This document shows, piece by piece, positions 31,757-42,849 of a stretch of DNA of 64,000 nt. This DNA comes from Phytophthora colocasiae. Its lineage: Eukaryota > Oomycota > Peronosporomycetes > Peronosporales > Peronosporaceae. A program made the translations under genes and the position numbers. The notes under the pieces are model-generated. The model saw only the letters and a list, made by a program, of their open reading frames with translations, was not told the origin of the DNA and ran no database searches. Where the stretch lies: the NCBI GenBank assembly GCA_018806915.1, contig JAGKQI010000093.1, positions 992,001-1,056,000 on the forward strand, in the 5' to 3' direction. Position 1 is the stretch's first letter; every line of letters starts with the position of its first letter.

Positions 31757-32164
31757 GCCGCCCTGGATTGTCTCGCTGTTAGCGCAACATCGCGGGCTTC
31801 TGATTTCGAAGATTTCGTTTCGGTTTTATCCAAATCCTGTCTCTACGAGTGTCTGCGAGTGCGAAGAGAAGACATGATGGTGTAGACGGACATGGTAGAG
31901 CTTTGCAGCATATTGGTTGTCACAGAGAGGTCCCCCTACAGTATGCGAGCGACTTGCGAGTCTAAAAACAAAAAGAATACTGCCTTTCTATTGGTACAAA
32001 AATCCAATTCTACTTTCAGATTGGTCAAAAATACATCGTTCTGAACCGCCAGCCTGGGCAGAAACGCAAACGGCCCATAGTCAAAAAAGCCCAAGACCAA
32101 AGTAGGAGAACTCTCTACTACCCACGCTTTGTCTGTATACGCCAGACCCAGGACATACGCAGAG

Positions 32165-32686
32165 ATGGCCACTATATACAGCGGGGCGCCGTCCCAGTCA
32201 AGATTCCCGTTCTCCACGCACACACATTACACGTCCAACGCTGACGCTGCAGCACAAATTCAGATGCAGCAATTCCGATACAGTGGCGGCTACGCGATTG
32301 AGAACCAGTTGGAGGCCTCGTCTCCGCCGTCTTTAGCGCCCCCTGGAGCATCTATTGGTTTCTTGAACAAGCAGCAGATGTACGTTGCCGATACCAACTC
32401 GATGCGTCTTTCATCCCCCGGGTACAGCAGTCAGCAGAATGTGTCAACAGCTATGTACATGCAGTCGATGATGAGTAAAATGTACCAGCCGCAGCAGCCC
32501 CATCCTCCTCCTATGGATCTATCTCAACAGCACACAGAGTTGCTGCTCGTGTCGCCTGGTGTTCCGACGCCGGTAGAGCTGTCTATTTATGAGAACAAAC
32601 AGCCCACAGGATTCCTTCACGTGACCATCGGTAACCAAACCGTTGAGTTTCTCGATGGGGTCGCTAATATGCCGCAGAAGCGGTAG
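32165..32686 (+). CDS. Unknown Gln/Ser/Pro/Met-rich protein with in-frame stop
   Basis: Open from ATG 32165 (MATIYSGAPSQSRFPFS) for 173 residues. Low-complexity Gln/Ser/Tyr/Met-rich N-terminal two thirds (IQMQQFRYSGGY, YMQSMMSKMYQPQQPHPPP), then a compact hydrophobic part (HTELLLVSPGVPTPVELS, GFLHVTIGNQTVEFLDGV). It ends at TAG 32684-32686, but the same frame stays open for another 52 codons to TAG 32843-32845, with coding-like sequence (TATREYKTGRVLLPPVYKPP and NNCQSCCHP). Either a recent nonsense change, a short unannotated intron over the stop, or readthrough. No family recognised; lies between two intact genes and is probably real. Confidence 0.55.
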   Translation: MATIYSGAPSQSRFPFSTHTHYTSNADAAAQIQMQQFRYSGGYAIENQLEASSPPSLAPPGASIGFLNKQQMYVADTNSMRLSSPGYSSQQNVSTAMYMQSMMSKMYQPQQPHPPPMDLSQQHTELLLVSPGVPTPVELSIYENKQPTGFLHVTIGNQTVEFLDGVANMPQKR

Positions 32687-33131
32687 AGGCCTTCACTAAA
32701 CGTGACTGCAACCCGCGAGTACAAGACGGGCCGTGTCCTCCTTCCTCCAGTTTACAAGCCGCCAAGTTATGATGTTGGACGCTCTCTTCTGATCAAGAAC
32801 AACTGCCAGAGCTGCTGCCACCCCTCAAATACCAAGTCTGCATAGCAAGCGTCGGTAAAACAAAGTGGAATGAGGTGGTGGAGCGCTATAGAATCTCTTC
32901 TCGTCCGTGTCATCGTGGTGTATTGCGTCAAGTTTCGTGAGCCAAGCCAGCCAGAGGCAGCTAGCTTTTCTTTTGTGTGTATTTTATCGACAGCCCAAGC
33001 ATCTTCGCTGTCGTCAGCACGTGTACTTCTTCATTCTACTTCATTTGCATCAGCTTTTTCAATTTTATCCTAAGAAGAAAGTTTTGCTTTACGACGTATG
33101 TCTATTTCTAGCCCCACGTTGGACTTGCTTA

Positions 33132-33807
33132 TTATTCCTGCGTCAGCTCAGCTGGAACAGCAGTGTCTTTCGGCTGAGGTGAAGGGACAGAGATGCCTCG
33201 TGCTCCCAACCTGCTAGCAATAGTCCCGTGTTCGAATACCAACGCGCCTACTTCAGCTTCGTCGTCCAAGATGAGGATGCCTTCACTCTCGTCAGTCAGA
33301 CCGAGCTCCGCCTCGGAACAGATCATTCCCTGTGAAATTTCTCCACGCAGCTTGGACTTCTTGATCTTGAGCTTCTTACTGTGTAAAACAAGACAAAACA
33401 ACTGTAAGTACTTGCCCCATCAAAAGTACAGTGGCGGTCACGTACAGCTCTCCTGTTGCGGGCTCCTTGATAGCCAATCGAGTGCCCACTTTTGCCACGG
33501 GAACACGCGCACCTAGACGCACATTGGGGGCGCCACAGATGATCTGCAGTAAATTGTCCTTGTCGCCGATGTTGACGGCGCAGACATTCAGACGATCAGC
33601 CTGTGGATGCGCGTGGAAATCCACGATCTCACCAACTACTAGTGTGTTCCACGTCGTCTCCACCACTGGCTGCTGTAAGGGCTTCTTCTCTGCGACAGCA
33701 GCTTCCTGACCAGCAGCAGAAGAACTCAATGCAGTAATTTGACTGCGTAGGCTTCGAAGCAATGCAGCTCGAGGATGAGCGCGGCATCGGAGCGAGCGAA
33801 GCATCAT
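33132..33807 (-). CDS. tRNA-binding OB-fold protein (PheT N-terminal-domain type)
   Basis: Two exons: 33807-33446 and 33378-33132, with intron GTACGTGACC...ACACAG; joined product 202 residues. N-terminal 45 residues are Arg/Ala/Leu-rich ([19 protein letters not shown]), typical of mitochondrial import. Then the tRNA_bind fold: [41 protein letters not shown], and after the splice [24 protein letters not shown]. This is the domain at the N-terminus of bacterial phenylalanyl-tRNA synthetase beta chains and of free tRNA-binding proteins. No synthetase core follows, so it is a stand-alone binder, perhaps for organellar tRNA. The splice rebuilds the conserved [12 protein letters not shown] segment, which supports the exon model. 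Confidence 0.88.
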
Positions 33808-34020
33808 GATGATAGCTTGACTTTCTGCAAAATGAGAGACCAAAAATGAGCAATGTATCGACCACCGAAAACGAGACTTTATTGTAACGTTAGTCAAACC
33901 TCTCATTAGCTTCTTAGAATACTGTACGTTAGATTCACGAGGCCAGCTATCGAATAGCGACAAAGAGATATGTTCACATCAGTCTCAGTCGTTCGGTGAG
34001 GAACTGCCATCGCCTCTTGT

Positions 34021-35385
34021 TTAAGCACGCGCGAAAGTTCGTCCGGTGATGGTTTTCTTCTGGGTCTTCGACTGGTCCTTCTCGGGACGAGCACGGTTCA
34101 AAACTAATGTGAATGACAAAATTCACGTTAGTGAAACGGAAGTAGCAAGAAGAACAAAGACACACGTTATCTTACCTTGCAGAAGCAGATCCACGCGCTT
34201 CCGCATGCGAATGTGCAGATACGTCTTAGAGGCCTTGATGTGATAGTGAAGGTAGTTACGCAGACCCTGCACGAGCGTTGCTGCCTTGATACGCTTCTCG
34301 GTCGTGTCCACATGGGTAGGGAAGATAGCAAGGCTCAGGTAGCCAACAAGATCCGGTGAATTGCGCAGGCCTGGGGCGTTGCGGAGCTCAAGCGGCGGGT
34401 CCTTGCCAAATGCAACAGGAGGTGCGTTGTTCACCGTGCGTCGAGTATCAACGAATTCCTAAACAACACAAAAAATAGCGTCAATAACCATGCCCTTCGG
34501 AGTCGATCGTATAGCGAACTGTAAAGATTTGTGTACTTGGAGGAACACACGCGCGATTGCTTGATCGGTCTTGTCTTCGAAGCAGACCGAGTACACGATG
34601 ATAATACGATCCGCCTGAGGGAGAACATACATTGTCTCGTTCCGACGGTACGGGATCTGAACAGCGCCCAAGGTACTCGCGTTGCCATTCTGAAGTGCTT
34701 CAAAGCATTGTTCAAAAGGAGCACTCAGGATGTTACGCTTCAGGACCGAAAGGCGTTCAATAAACGATGCTGCGTCGAGTTATAAACAGCATGAACGTGT
34801 TAGTTATAACGGAGCTTCGAGTGCAAAGTCAAACTGCCAAAACAAAAACACACGTACCAGCATTGGCCGGGGTGATCACGTCCACGTTAACTTGTAGTGA
34901 AAAGTCAAAGCCTGCCTTCGGAGCGATAAGCTGGAACTCCGGGTAAGTCACTGCAAACATTTGCTTGGCACCCAATCTACGAGTCACAGTCAAGTCAGTA
35001 CCTCATCCCTTCTTCTTAAAAGCACAGTGATGTCAACACACACCCTTCCAGCGTCTTGTAGGGAGGGTAAGCCATGGAAACAGTCAGGAGGTTGTCCACA
35101 ATTGACATGTCATACTGTACATCTACACGTATGAATCCGTCAACACATTATTCTGCATTTCCCTCTTAATTACATCTCTAAACGCACCGTCAAAGTCACA
35201 CAGACGAATCTCCAGTGGCTGCACGGGGCGTGGAGCACTACATGGTTGTAAATTAAAAACAAATTTAACAAAAAGATGTGCGAAACAACAGCAGAAGTCC
35301 AGCATTTTATCACTACATACCTCGCCCCCAGTCGGCCCTCTAGCACCTCCTTAATGATCTTGTTCTCTGACTCGAGGAACAGCAT
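34021..35385 (-). CDS. ARPC2: Actin-related protein 2/3 complex subunit 2 (p34-Arc)
   Basis: Structural subunit of the Arp2/3 complex, which nucleates branched actin filaments at membranes. Seven exons on the minus strand: 35385-35321, 35237-35188, 35122-35044, 34976-34858, 34769-34537, 34458-34176, 34103-34021. All introns are GT-AG, 62-88 bp, and the join gives 303 residues, the usual size. Family signatures: MLFLESENKIIKEVLEGRL at the start, PLEIRLCDFD, SMAYPPYKTLEG, VDVITPANA, VFLQEFVDTRR, NNAPPVAFGKDPPLELRN, RNYLHYHIKASKTYLHIRMR, and the C-terminus VLNRARPEK...KTITGRTF. Start chosen because it aligns with the conserved N-terminal beta strand. Head-to-head with a PH-domain gene, 193 bp apart. 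Confidence 0.95.
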
Positions 35386-35440
35386 CGCTACGGTGTCACT
35401 TGGACTCGAATCCTCCTCCGTTCCCAGATGCGAAATGCCA

Positions 35441-35456
35441 TCATTCCCCCAAATTG
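35441..35456 (+). promoter_or_regulatory. Initiator plus flanking element between ARPC2 and the PH-domain gene
   Basis: TCATTCCCCCAAATTG fits the oomycete Inr (TCAYTYY) followed by an AWTT block. It lies 138 bp upstream of the PH-domain gene ATG in the 193-bp space shared with ARPC2. Confidence 0.45.
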
Positions 35457-35578
35457 ACGACAGGTACCATAATCCTGGTACATCTGCCTTGAAGCACACA
35501 CTGTCGCAGACTCAGAAATACTCAGATTTGCCGTTATTTTCAGCGAATGACATCACATCCCAAATAAGAGCTGCAACA

Positions 35579-37049
35579 ATGTCAACGCGTCCGCCGCTGC
35601 CATCATCTACGTCGTCTATGAGCCTCATGGGCGCCCCCGTTGAGCTCGAATATGGAGTCTATGGTCGTGTGTTGTTCTGTGGTCAGCTGGACAAGCGTCG
35701 TGACGGCGCTGTGCGTGGCGGATGGGCTTCGCGTCTTTTCGTCCTCACACCCGAGTCATTGCACTACTACCGTAAAGCCACGGAGTTCGAACTGTTGGGA
35801 GAAGAACGCGGTCACGTACGTAGATGAAGAAGTATGCTAGGTATTTTGTACATTATTGTGAACTAATGGGGTATGACACTTATGTTCCTAACAGATCGCG
35901 CTGTCTTCGATTACGAGAGTACGTGCCATGCCAGAGGATGAAGCACCGTACTCGACGGTCGAACCGGGAGTAGAACACTACTACCTCGAAATCTGCACGG
36001 TGAGTAGTGTACTAACGTGTTCAGGTTAAATAGAGTTGGATATCAAAATGCTGACTCTTTTGCTGGACAGGAGGACCGGCTCTACTTGATGCGGACGCCC
36101 ATTCGAGAAGCATCAACGTGCGAAAGCTGGTCGATTGCTATTGAAGAGCAGCGCAAGGTGCTTCGTTCAGGGAAAGCAAATCAACGTGAGTACCCCTCGA
36201 GCTCCACTTCCTTTCCGGAGGCGTTGCCAAGCCCCACTCTGCTTGCACGCAATCATGAGCTTTTCTCCCATTTTGTAAGTAGATCATCTTACGACGCCTT
36301 TGTGTGTCGTGTTTGCTGCTGTTTGAATCTGTTCACTAGAGTATAAAAGCGTCCTCCTGTTTGCGAACGAACAGGAAGCGTCGCCACCAAGGGTAGCGAT
36401 GGTCTCGGTTGTCCATGTAAGCGAACGAGATGCGCGGCCTGCTGAAAAGGTGATCAAGCGGCGGACCGAGTGGGGAGAGAAGCTGGACCTCGGCGTGATT
36501 CCCCAAGGTGGAGCATGTGTTATCCTACTTCAAGATGGAGGGCTTGGCCGCATTGGCACTCAAGCGCTTATGAGCAGTTGGGACTCTGGACGTGTTTGCT
36601 GGATTGAAGTTACAGAGGCGGAATTCCCGACCGAGATCGAAGTTTCGGTAACATGCAAGGTTCTGTCGCAAGAAGCAAAACTCAAGTCTCCCAAGCCTCA
36701 AAGTGCCCAGGAAGGACTACCAAAGTGGGTGGAGTGGGTGGACGAGGGTTCTAGCATTGGCTTTTTGCTCATGTGCCTTTTTGTCCACTTGCTGTATGGC
36801 GTCGATGGTTTCCACTGGTCACACAAGTGCTGCCTCACGGTTGGTGCTGCTCTTGCGATCTCAACCATTCTCAACGGGTCTACGAGACATCCACCAACTG
36901 CAGCACCGACTCCTAGACACGCTAGCCCCAGAAGTCTGCTCCCCAGGCTGCAGTTTACACTCACTGTCCATCGCTGTCGGATAAAGATGGAAGGCACCGA
37001 GTACATCTACCCTGTGCGTAATCCACATTCCAGTGGCGACAAGAAGTAG
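35579..37049 (+). CDS. PH-domain membrane-associated protein, four exons
   Basis: Exons 35579-35815, 35895-35999, 36071-36185 and about 36379-37049; the join gives 375 residues. An N-terminal pleckstrin-homology domain is clear: VYGRVLFCGQLDKR, GWASRLFVLTPESLHYYRKA (core WxxRxFxL...LxYY), IALSSITRVRAMPED, HYYLEICT, EDRLYLMRTP, and the final-helix Trp in CESWSIAIEEQ. It probably binds phosphoinositides. The C-terminal half (HVSERDARPAEKVIKRRTEW, PQGGACVILLQDG, PTEIEVSVTCKVL) is unrecognised and contains two hydrophobic stretches near residues 275-315 (SIGFLLMCLFVHLLYG, CCLTVGAALAIST) that may cross or anchor in a membrane. The last 3' splice site is uncertain: AG at 36377-36378 keeps the frame, whereas CAG at 36374 does not with the GT used. 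Confidence 0.82.
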
Positions 37050-37273
37050 GCAACACGTGCTCTGAATTCAAGTATAGAGCTTGATACTACGAAGTATTAC
37101 TGTTTTGCATTTGAAGCGCAGTTACTACAGTAGTAGTCCATGCAGAACGAAGCAACTCGAAAGCGAATGAAGCAGCTTCAAAATAAATTACTTATCCTAC
37201 CATTGTTTTTCAATACGTGTCGTTTTTCTAGTGTATAGGTCCAGTGCCTCCAGTTGAGATGGAGCTTGCTTGA

Positions 37274-39778
37274 TCAGCCAACTACACGTCCAGTAGCGCG
37301 GCGAGCCGTATCCAGGAGCGAAATCACGGCTTGGCGATCGGAATCAGCGTAACCCAGCTCAATCAAGCGCTGACTGAACTCCTGGAGCGTAAGCGCGCCA
37401 CACGAAAGACTGCTCATGCCAAGCATCACGTCCATTAGGATTTCCGGCCGTTTGATCTTCAGCAGTGCACCGCGCTCAATAAGACCCATCGAGGGGAACG
37501 ATAATCTCCACAACTCGCGGAATTTACGCTCTGCCACCTCTGGGTCTTCTGGAGGAGGAGGTGGAGCAGTGGTAGCTTCAACGTTACTCGTCTCCATTTG
37601 AAACGAACGAGTGCGAGGTGCATCAGGATGGCGGCCACTGGTCTCAATCTGCTGCAATGTATCAACCACACCTTCAGATGAGCTGCGCTCGCGGAAAAAT
37701 CGTTCACGTGGTGACTGAAGCTCCCGTCGGAATTGTTGACGCGTACGCTCCTGCTGGTGATTGCGCGTGTGCACCTGACGATGGTTACTGTTGGCGTGCC
37801 GCGAGGTAGTGGACCCGTGCAGCTGCTGTTGTTTCGGCCCGCGCTGGCTGTATTCCTGAATGTTTCCAGCCTTCCCCACCGAAACAAATACCTCAGCCTC
37901 GTCCGGCAGCGCAACGATCTCTTCCACGGTACGAATAGGCTCGCCATCATCTCGAGAAATGTCAATAATCTGGTTCTCCTTGACACCGAAACGGATCTTG
38001 AGTGCATCCATGATCACCTGCGGCTCTGTTCCTTCGAAGTATGAAATGCACACAGTCCTTCCAAATGTCGATAAACTGTTCACATTCAGATGCTTGCAAC
38101 GCTGCTGCATTCTCGACTGAAGGCCCTTACGGGACCTTGGCAAATTGATCTGCCACAACCTGCTCACACACACCTGACAAACACGTCGAGGCCGCTGCTC
38201 ATCAAGTGCTCCATTGCTAGCGGCACTCTTTTCGCGTTCTGGATTCGCCAGACGTGTGTTCGTACACTTGCTGCAGAAGGCTTTGCGGCAATAACTGCAC
38301 TTGTGCTTCCACTCCAATAACGAGAACATTTTGCGACAGCGAGAGCAATTTTCTGTCTTGTTCGAGTGCACCTGCAGCGGAACAGGTCGGTCAGGGATCA
38401 AATTCTGCAGCATCGTATCAACCTCGTCCGGTGTGATGCTGTTGCCCTTGTACAGACGGAACTCTTCCAACATGAGGCACTTGACGAAACCTTGGTTGGG
38501 ATATACGACGCCACGGCTAGCCATGGCAAAATTCACGGCAGTGACGAGCGACCAGTTGTTGGCGCGCATTAAATACATGATGACGAGTGTGGCCGAGCGC
38601 GAGATACCCTGCGTGCAATGAACCAGGACGCGACCGTGTTGGGTACGCTTCGCTGACTCGATAAATCTGTACGCTGAGTCGAAGAACGGGCTAATGTCTA
38701 CTTCCGGGCGATCCTTGATGGTGACATTCAGGTACTTGACTCCATCGTTCTCGAACGTGTTGCCTACATCCAGACTCGCGTTCACGACATGAGTGATGCC
38801 CAAATGGGACACAACCTGCTTGGACTGCGCATGCCACATATTGCCTAGAAAGAGGAAACCCTCCAGGATTTCATTCGGGTAGTTCAGGTTGTGAGTGCCG
38901 CTCTTGGTGCGCGTCAACTGTCCTGAAATGTCATCTAGCAATGCCGACGTCGTGTAGAATGGGTAACGATACTTGAATGTGAGGAAGCCGTCGGACAACA
39001 GTTTGACGCTGGTCACCAGTCCTTCCTCGATAATGAGTGTCTCAAGCTTTCGCAGCCAGTTGCAAGTTTCAGAACCATCGGATTCCTCCGCTGATGTCTT
39101 CTTCACCGCATCTCCAAACAACACAACGTCACGTAGCTTCCTCTTCTTACTGGAGAACAAATATCGTTGTTCCTCGAGCAAACCGCTCTCTAAGTCATCC
39201 AATGTTTTGCAACCTTGCATGGGCGGAATAGATATGGCGGACGGAATGGAATCGTCTTCATACTGTTCTCTAGACCTCGTGTCAATAAGAATCATGCCAC
39301 GTGAAGCCTGCACCTGGTTGTAAAGCCAGCGACAATTGACTTCTCCGCGACGCACTAGACGCTTGCGAATCGGCGCCACGGGTTCAATCTCATCAGTAGG
39401 GCAGGTGCCGTCCGTGGCTGTGTCGTCCTTCACGACGTCTGTTGCTGCGCCCTTGTTGCTGGTGGCGCCGTTGCTCTCATCGCCCACCGACATGTTGCTC
39501 CTGTGTTTCTGTTTCTGCGTCACTGTAGTCAATGTAGTCGTACAGGTCGTTGTAGGGTTGAAAACGTGGCCGTTGGGTGTGGTCAGCGGTGCGATGGGAT
39601 CGGGGGAGGAGGACGCCGGCGACGGCGCTACTGGCATTCGCTGACTGCCTGCTTTGCCGCTTCGGTAAGCGAATGCTCTTCTAGGGGGCGTCGGGGCGTG
39701 GAGGCAAGTGGCAGAGATCCGGAGCCCGAGGTCTGGTTCATAACTGCTGGGCGTGGTGGAGACTGCTGCACTGTACAT
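37274..39778 (-). CDS. Rhodanese-like / dual-specificity phosphatase / FYVE-like protein
   Basis: Single-exon protein of about 834 residues from ATG 39778; a start at 39493 (MSVGDESNG) is also possible and removes a low-complexity leader. In order: rhodanese/Cdc25-like domain (NCRWLYNQVQASRGMILIDTRSREQY, about 150-280); dual-specificity phosphatase with IKDRPEVD (general acid Asp) and the signature VLVHCTQGISRSATLV (Cys and Arg present, near residue 385); FYVE-type zinc finger (CSRCRKMF...HKCSYCRKAFCSKC...VCQVC, about 485-545); a ubiquitin-like/doublecortin-like stretch (RTVCISYFEGTEPQVIMDALK, about 570-640); a Gln/Arg-rich linker; and a C-terminal helical part. The rhodanese plus phosphatase layout is that of MAP-kinase phosphatases; the FYVE suggests endosomal PI3P binding. 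Convergent with the PH gene. A shorter paralogue lies at 43354-44448. Confidence 0.9.
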   Translation of the reverse strand: MYSAAVSTTPSSYEPDLGLRISATCLHAPTPPRRAFAYRSGKAGSQRMPVAPSPASSSPDPIAPLTTPNGHVFNPTTTCTTTLTTVTQKQKHRSNMSVGDESNGATSNKGAATDVVKDDTATDGTCPTDEIEPVAPIRKRLVRRGEVNCRWLYNQVQASRGMILIDTRSREQYEDDSIPSAISIPPMQGCKTLDDLESGLLEEQRYLFSSKKRKLRDVVLFGDAVKKTSAEESDGSETCNWLRKLETLIIEEGLVTSVKLLSDGFLTFKYRYPFYTTSALLDDISGQLTRTKSGTHNLNYPNEILEGFLFLGNMWHAQSKQVVSHLGITHVVNASLDVGNTFENDGVKYLNVTIKDRPEVDISPFFDSAYRFIESAKRTQHGRVLVHCTQGISRSATLVIMYLMRANNWSLVTAVNFAMASRGVVYPNQGFVKCLMLEEFRLYKGNSITPDEVDTMLQNLIPDRPVPLQVHSNKTENCSRCRKMFSLLEWKHKCSYCRKAFCSKCTNTRLANPEREKSAASNGALDEQRPRRVCQVCVSRLWQINLPRSRKGLQSRMQQRCKHLNVNSLSTFGRTVCISYFEGTEPQVIMDALKIRFGVKENQIIDISRDDGEPIRTVEEIVALPDEAEVFVSVGKAGNIQEYSQRGPKQQQLHGSTTSRHANSNHRQVHTRNHQQERTRQQFRRELQSPRERFFRERSSSEGVVDTLQQIETSGRHPDAPRTRSFQMETSNVEATTAPPPPPEDPEVAERKFRELWRLSFPSMGLIERGALLKIKRPEILMDVMLGMSSLSCGALTLQEFSQRLIELGYADSDRQAVISLLDTARRATGRVVG

Positions 39779-39784
39779 GTACAC

Positions 39785-40509
39785 TCAGAGGCGCTTGGGC
39801 AGAGCAAGGCCAAGCAGCGAGATAGGATGGGGCTTAAGAGCCTGTTAAATAAAATGCTATTGGAAATATCCGGATTAGTTATCCAGACATTCCTTTTACG
39901 ATATATAGCTGTTTGATGGAGAAGGAACTTGTGACAGTTTATACGTACGATTTCGCAGCCACCTCCAGCTCTCTCACCGGCTCTCACTGTTTGGACCATA
40001 CATGGCGCAAGTGATTCCACGCGCCGCTTCTTCTTCCACGTTAAAGTTACAGCATTGCATGACACAACTGTAGGCTGAATCCCGTCGTCACCGGCGCTCA
40101 ATGCTGAGCGTGGACACGTTCCACTCGGAATCCGTGGGCAATCACGTCGATTGGATGGAAAAGTGAGAAGATGGCGCAGCTGAAAGCTGCGTGCCAAGCA
40201 CCGGCATCATCTCCGCCGTGGACTCCGCGGGGCTGCTGTATGTGTGGACTGTTTGTCGACGAGGATCCTGTCGGATGTTGTGCGGGGTTTCGCCCCCGCT
40301 CACAAGATGGGGCAGCTTGGATGGTCGTCCGCACATGGAGTGGAAACGCCATTGACCTGGTCAACGACAAAATACTATAAACACACAAAGATGTAGCGTT
40401 AAGCACAGCAAAACCTTCATGCACACAGTGCAAGAGACAGTTTGCCAGCGCACGTCGAGCACGACAGATCTGACTTCATCCCTACCCCTCCCCCTGTTTG
40501 ACGCTATTT
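39785..40509. other. Upstream region without confirmed gene
   Basis: Contains opposing short frames (plus 40171-40380; minus 40098-40433) without recognised motifs. Presumably the promoter side of the phosphatase gene. Confidence 0.4.
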
Positions 40510-40873
40510 GACTGTTTGACGCTATATCCCCAAGACGACGATGGACGCTGCTGGAGCTCTAGGGCGATGACGGCTACTGCAGGAGCCCTAGGGCACGTAG
40601 GAATTACCCGTGGTGAGGTTGGCGCTGTGGAGGGTCAAAGGAAGACTCGTGCGCGCTGCTGCTCGCGCTTGTGTGTGCTGCTGGTTGTTTGACTGTTTGA
40701 CGCTATATCCCCAAGACGACGATGGACGCTGCTGGAGCTCTAGGGCGATGACGGCTACTGCAGGAGCCCTAGGGCACGTAGGGATTACCCGTGGTGAGGT
40801 TGGCGCTGTGGAGGGTCAAAGGAAGACTCGTGCGCGCTGCTGCTCGCGCTTGTGCGTGCTGCTGGTTGGGCTC
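40510..40873 (+). repeat. 181-bp tandem duplication
   Basis: GACTGTTTGACGCTATATCC begins at 40510 and again at 40691; the two about 181-bp units are nearly identical (for example aggaattacc versus agggattacc). After the second copy, shorter GCTGGTTGGGCTC repeats continue to about 40921. It lies just outside the left side of the MULE transposase and may be part of its terminal region. Confidence 0.9.
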
Positions 40874-40980
40874 ACGATGCTGGTTGGGCTCGCGACTCGT
40901 GCGCGTTGCTGGTTGGGCTCAAAGGTCAGTTGAACTGCTGTCATTTCGAGGGTGTTTTATTAACAGCACATTAATCTATT

Positions 40981-42849
40981 CTACTGACAATGCAGGCCCA
41001 TTTGCTCGTGGCCTTCCTGCAGCTTGGCCAGATACGCCCCCGCGTTTCCGCTTGTTGCTCCCCGATAGACTAGCGTATCTCGACCAGCAGCGTCAACACC
41101 TCCTACAGTTCCAAGAGCATACAGTAAGTGCACACAGGAAGCCTGCTTCGACCACAGGCGACACGGGCAGACGCGTGACTCGATATCTACTGCCCAGCCG
41201 GTAGCTGGCATCCCTAACAGCTCCATTCGCGTGCTTTCGACACCAAGCTGAGCGGAGACGGGTAGGTCTTCTCGAGAGCGGCGCTCGTTGACGTTAAACA
41301 CGTGGATTGCCGGAGATGCTTGCACGTAAACGATATGATTCGCACATTCCGAGTTCGAACCGAGCAGAAACGCGATGGTGTTGCGCTCGGGCTTGTACTC
41401 GCGAAGCAAGCCAGCTCGAGCCATAGCGCTAGCGCGCCTAACCATGCGCTCATCAACTCCAGGCTCCAAAGCAAAGGCCCGAGCACGCACACTTTCACCT
41501 CGGCACAGGACGAGAAGCTGCTCAATGAGGGCGCCAACCTTCAGCTTGCGCCTTAGCGTGACGTCACGCTTAATAGCGGCATTGTACGTCTCACAGGGGT
41601 TATTAGTGGTGGCATAGCCGCCCAGCGTATGATAGCATTGCCATCGCCACACACGATCGTTTAACCACACCGTTCTGAAGTAGCTAACGAACCGATCTAG
41701 CTGAGTGTATCCTTCCCATTTTTGAAGAATCTCATCCTTGCGCTCTTGAAACTCCAAATCGCATCTGGAAAAGTGCATTTCGTGAACGTCGCGCATTATC
41801 ATTGCTGCGATGCTGGTGTCGAAAGCCCGTGTTTTCTCGTAGATCTTCTTAGCCACATGAAAGTAGCACATCAAAAACTTATACGGGCTGCTGTCTCCTC
41901 CAAAACTTTCATTAAGCGCATTCTATTGCGCGCTATCAGCATCTCCCATTGCGAAATGAACGCGAAACGGCCTTCCAGTCACTTCAAAAAACACTTTTGA
42001 CAGCATTGACAGAACCTCAGCGTACTGAGGCTGCTGCTGCTGGGACACAATAAAAATTGCAAGAGGATGAAACTTTCTTGCACGATCCGAAATCCCAATT
42101 ACTATAACCGGGTACCCAGTCTGGGTGAGCTTGTACGTGGCGTCCACGTGCAAAATGAAAGAAGCAGGATCACGGTCAGCTTGACGGAGCAGCTTTTTCG
42201 TGGTGATCCCAACCACAAAAGGGTGAGCATCGCTCCCATTTCCGACAACTGGTCTGCCATCGCTATCCGTTCGCCACGTAAACGTGAAAGCTGCATTGTC
42301 TTCTTCGCGGCCTGTAAAACCCGTTTCACGTAGCTTCAGGCGAATAGCGCCCATGCGGTCACTGCCGCCCAGCGTTGTCGTAACATGGTGGTAAACAAAA
42401 CGCTGGACAGCAGAGAGCGGTGGAGCTGTTTCCTCATCGAGGCCAAAGCGCTGAATTAGCGCTCTCCAAATACGAACAGGGCGTAGACCCTGCGTGGCCC
42501 AGTCTCGGGCGAGTTCCTTCATGGTAGGCGTTAGGCGAGGCCTGGCGTGGGCTCGCACGTGGGTAACGTGCGAGAAGAGCTCGTCCACGGCCACCACATC
42601 GTGCTCCTGGCACGAACGGACGCGCCCACGCCATGGGCACGGTGTTGCTGATGCTGCCGCAGAGCACGCTTCGCACCTACAGCGTAGCAGCTGCGTCCGC
42701 ATCGCGTGCGGAGCAGCGTCAGCGCAGACATTGCACTGGCCAACGTCACTCCATGCAATGGAGAATGCTTTGAGCGACTCCAGCAGTATGTCGGCGTCCG
42801 AGCGAGGCATGCTTGGGGTGAGGGTGGTCCAGGAGAGCGGCCGAGGCAT
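40981..42849 (-). pseudogene. Mutator-like (MULE) transposase with one in-frame stop
   Basis: Continuous minus frame of 623 codons broken only by one TAG at 41923-41925. In order: an N-terminal Cys/His region (CNVCADAAPH, CRCEACSAAA) probably binding zinc; a helical region; the MULE transposase core (FILHVDATYKLTQTGYPVIV with the first Asp, RVHFAMGDADSAQ with the second just before the stop, and YNAAIKRDVTLRRKL after it); and a SWIM zinc finger CPCRLWSKQASCVH near the end. The frame being intact except for one stop suggests a recent loss or a suppressible stop. It lies between the two phosphatase paralogues; terminal inverted repeats were not found. Confidence 0.88.

Noticed and set aside
39628..40197. 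189-codon minus-strand ORF overlapping the 5' part of the phosphatase gene
   Set aside because: No motif, overlaps the real gene in another frame, no plausible splice link.
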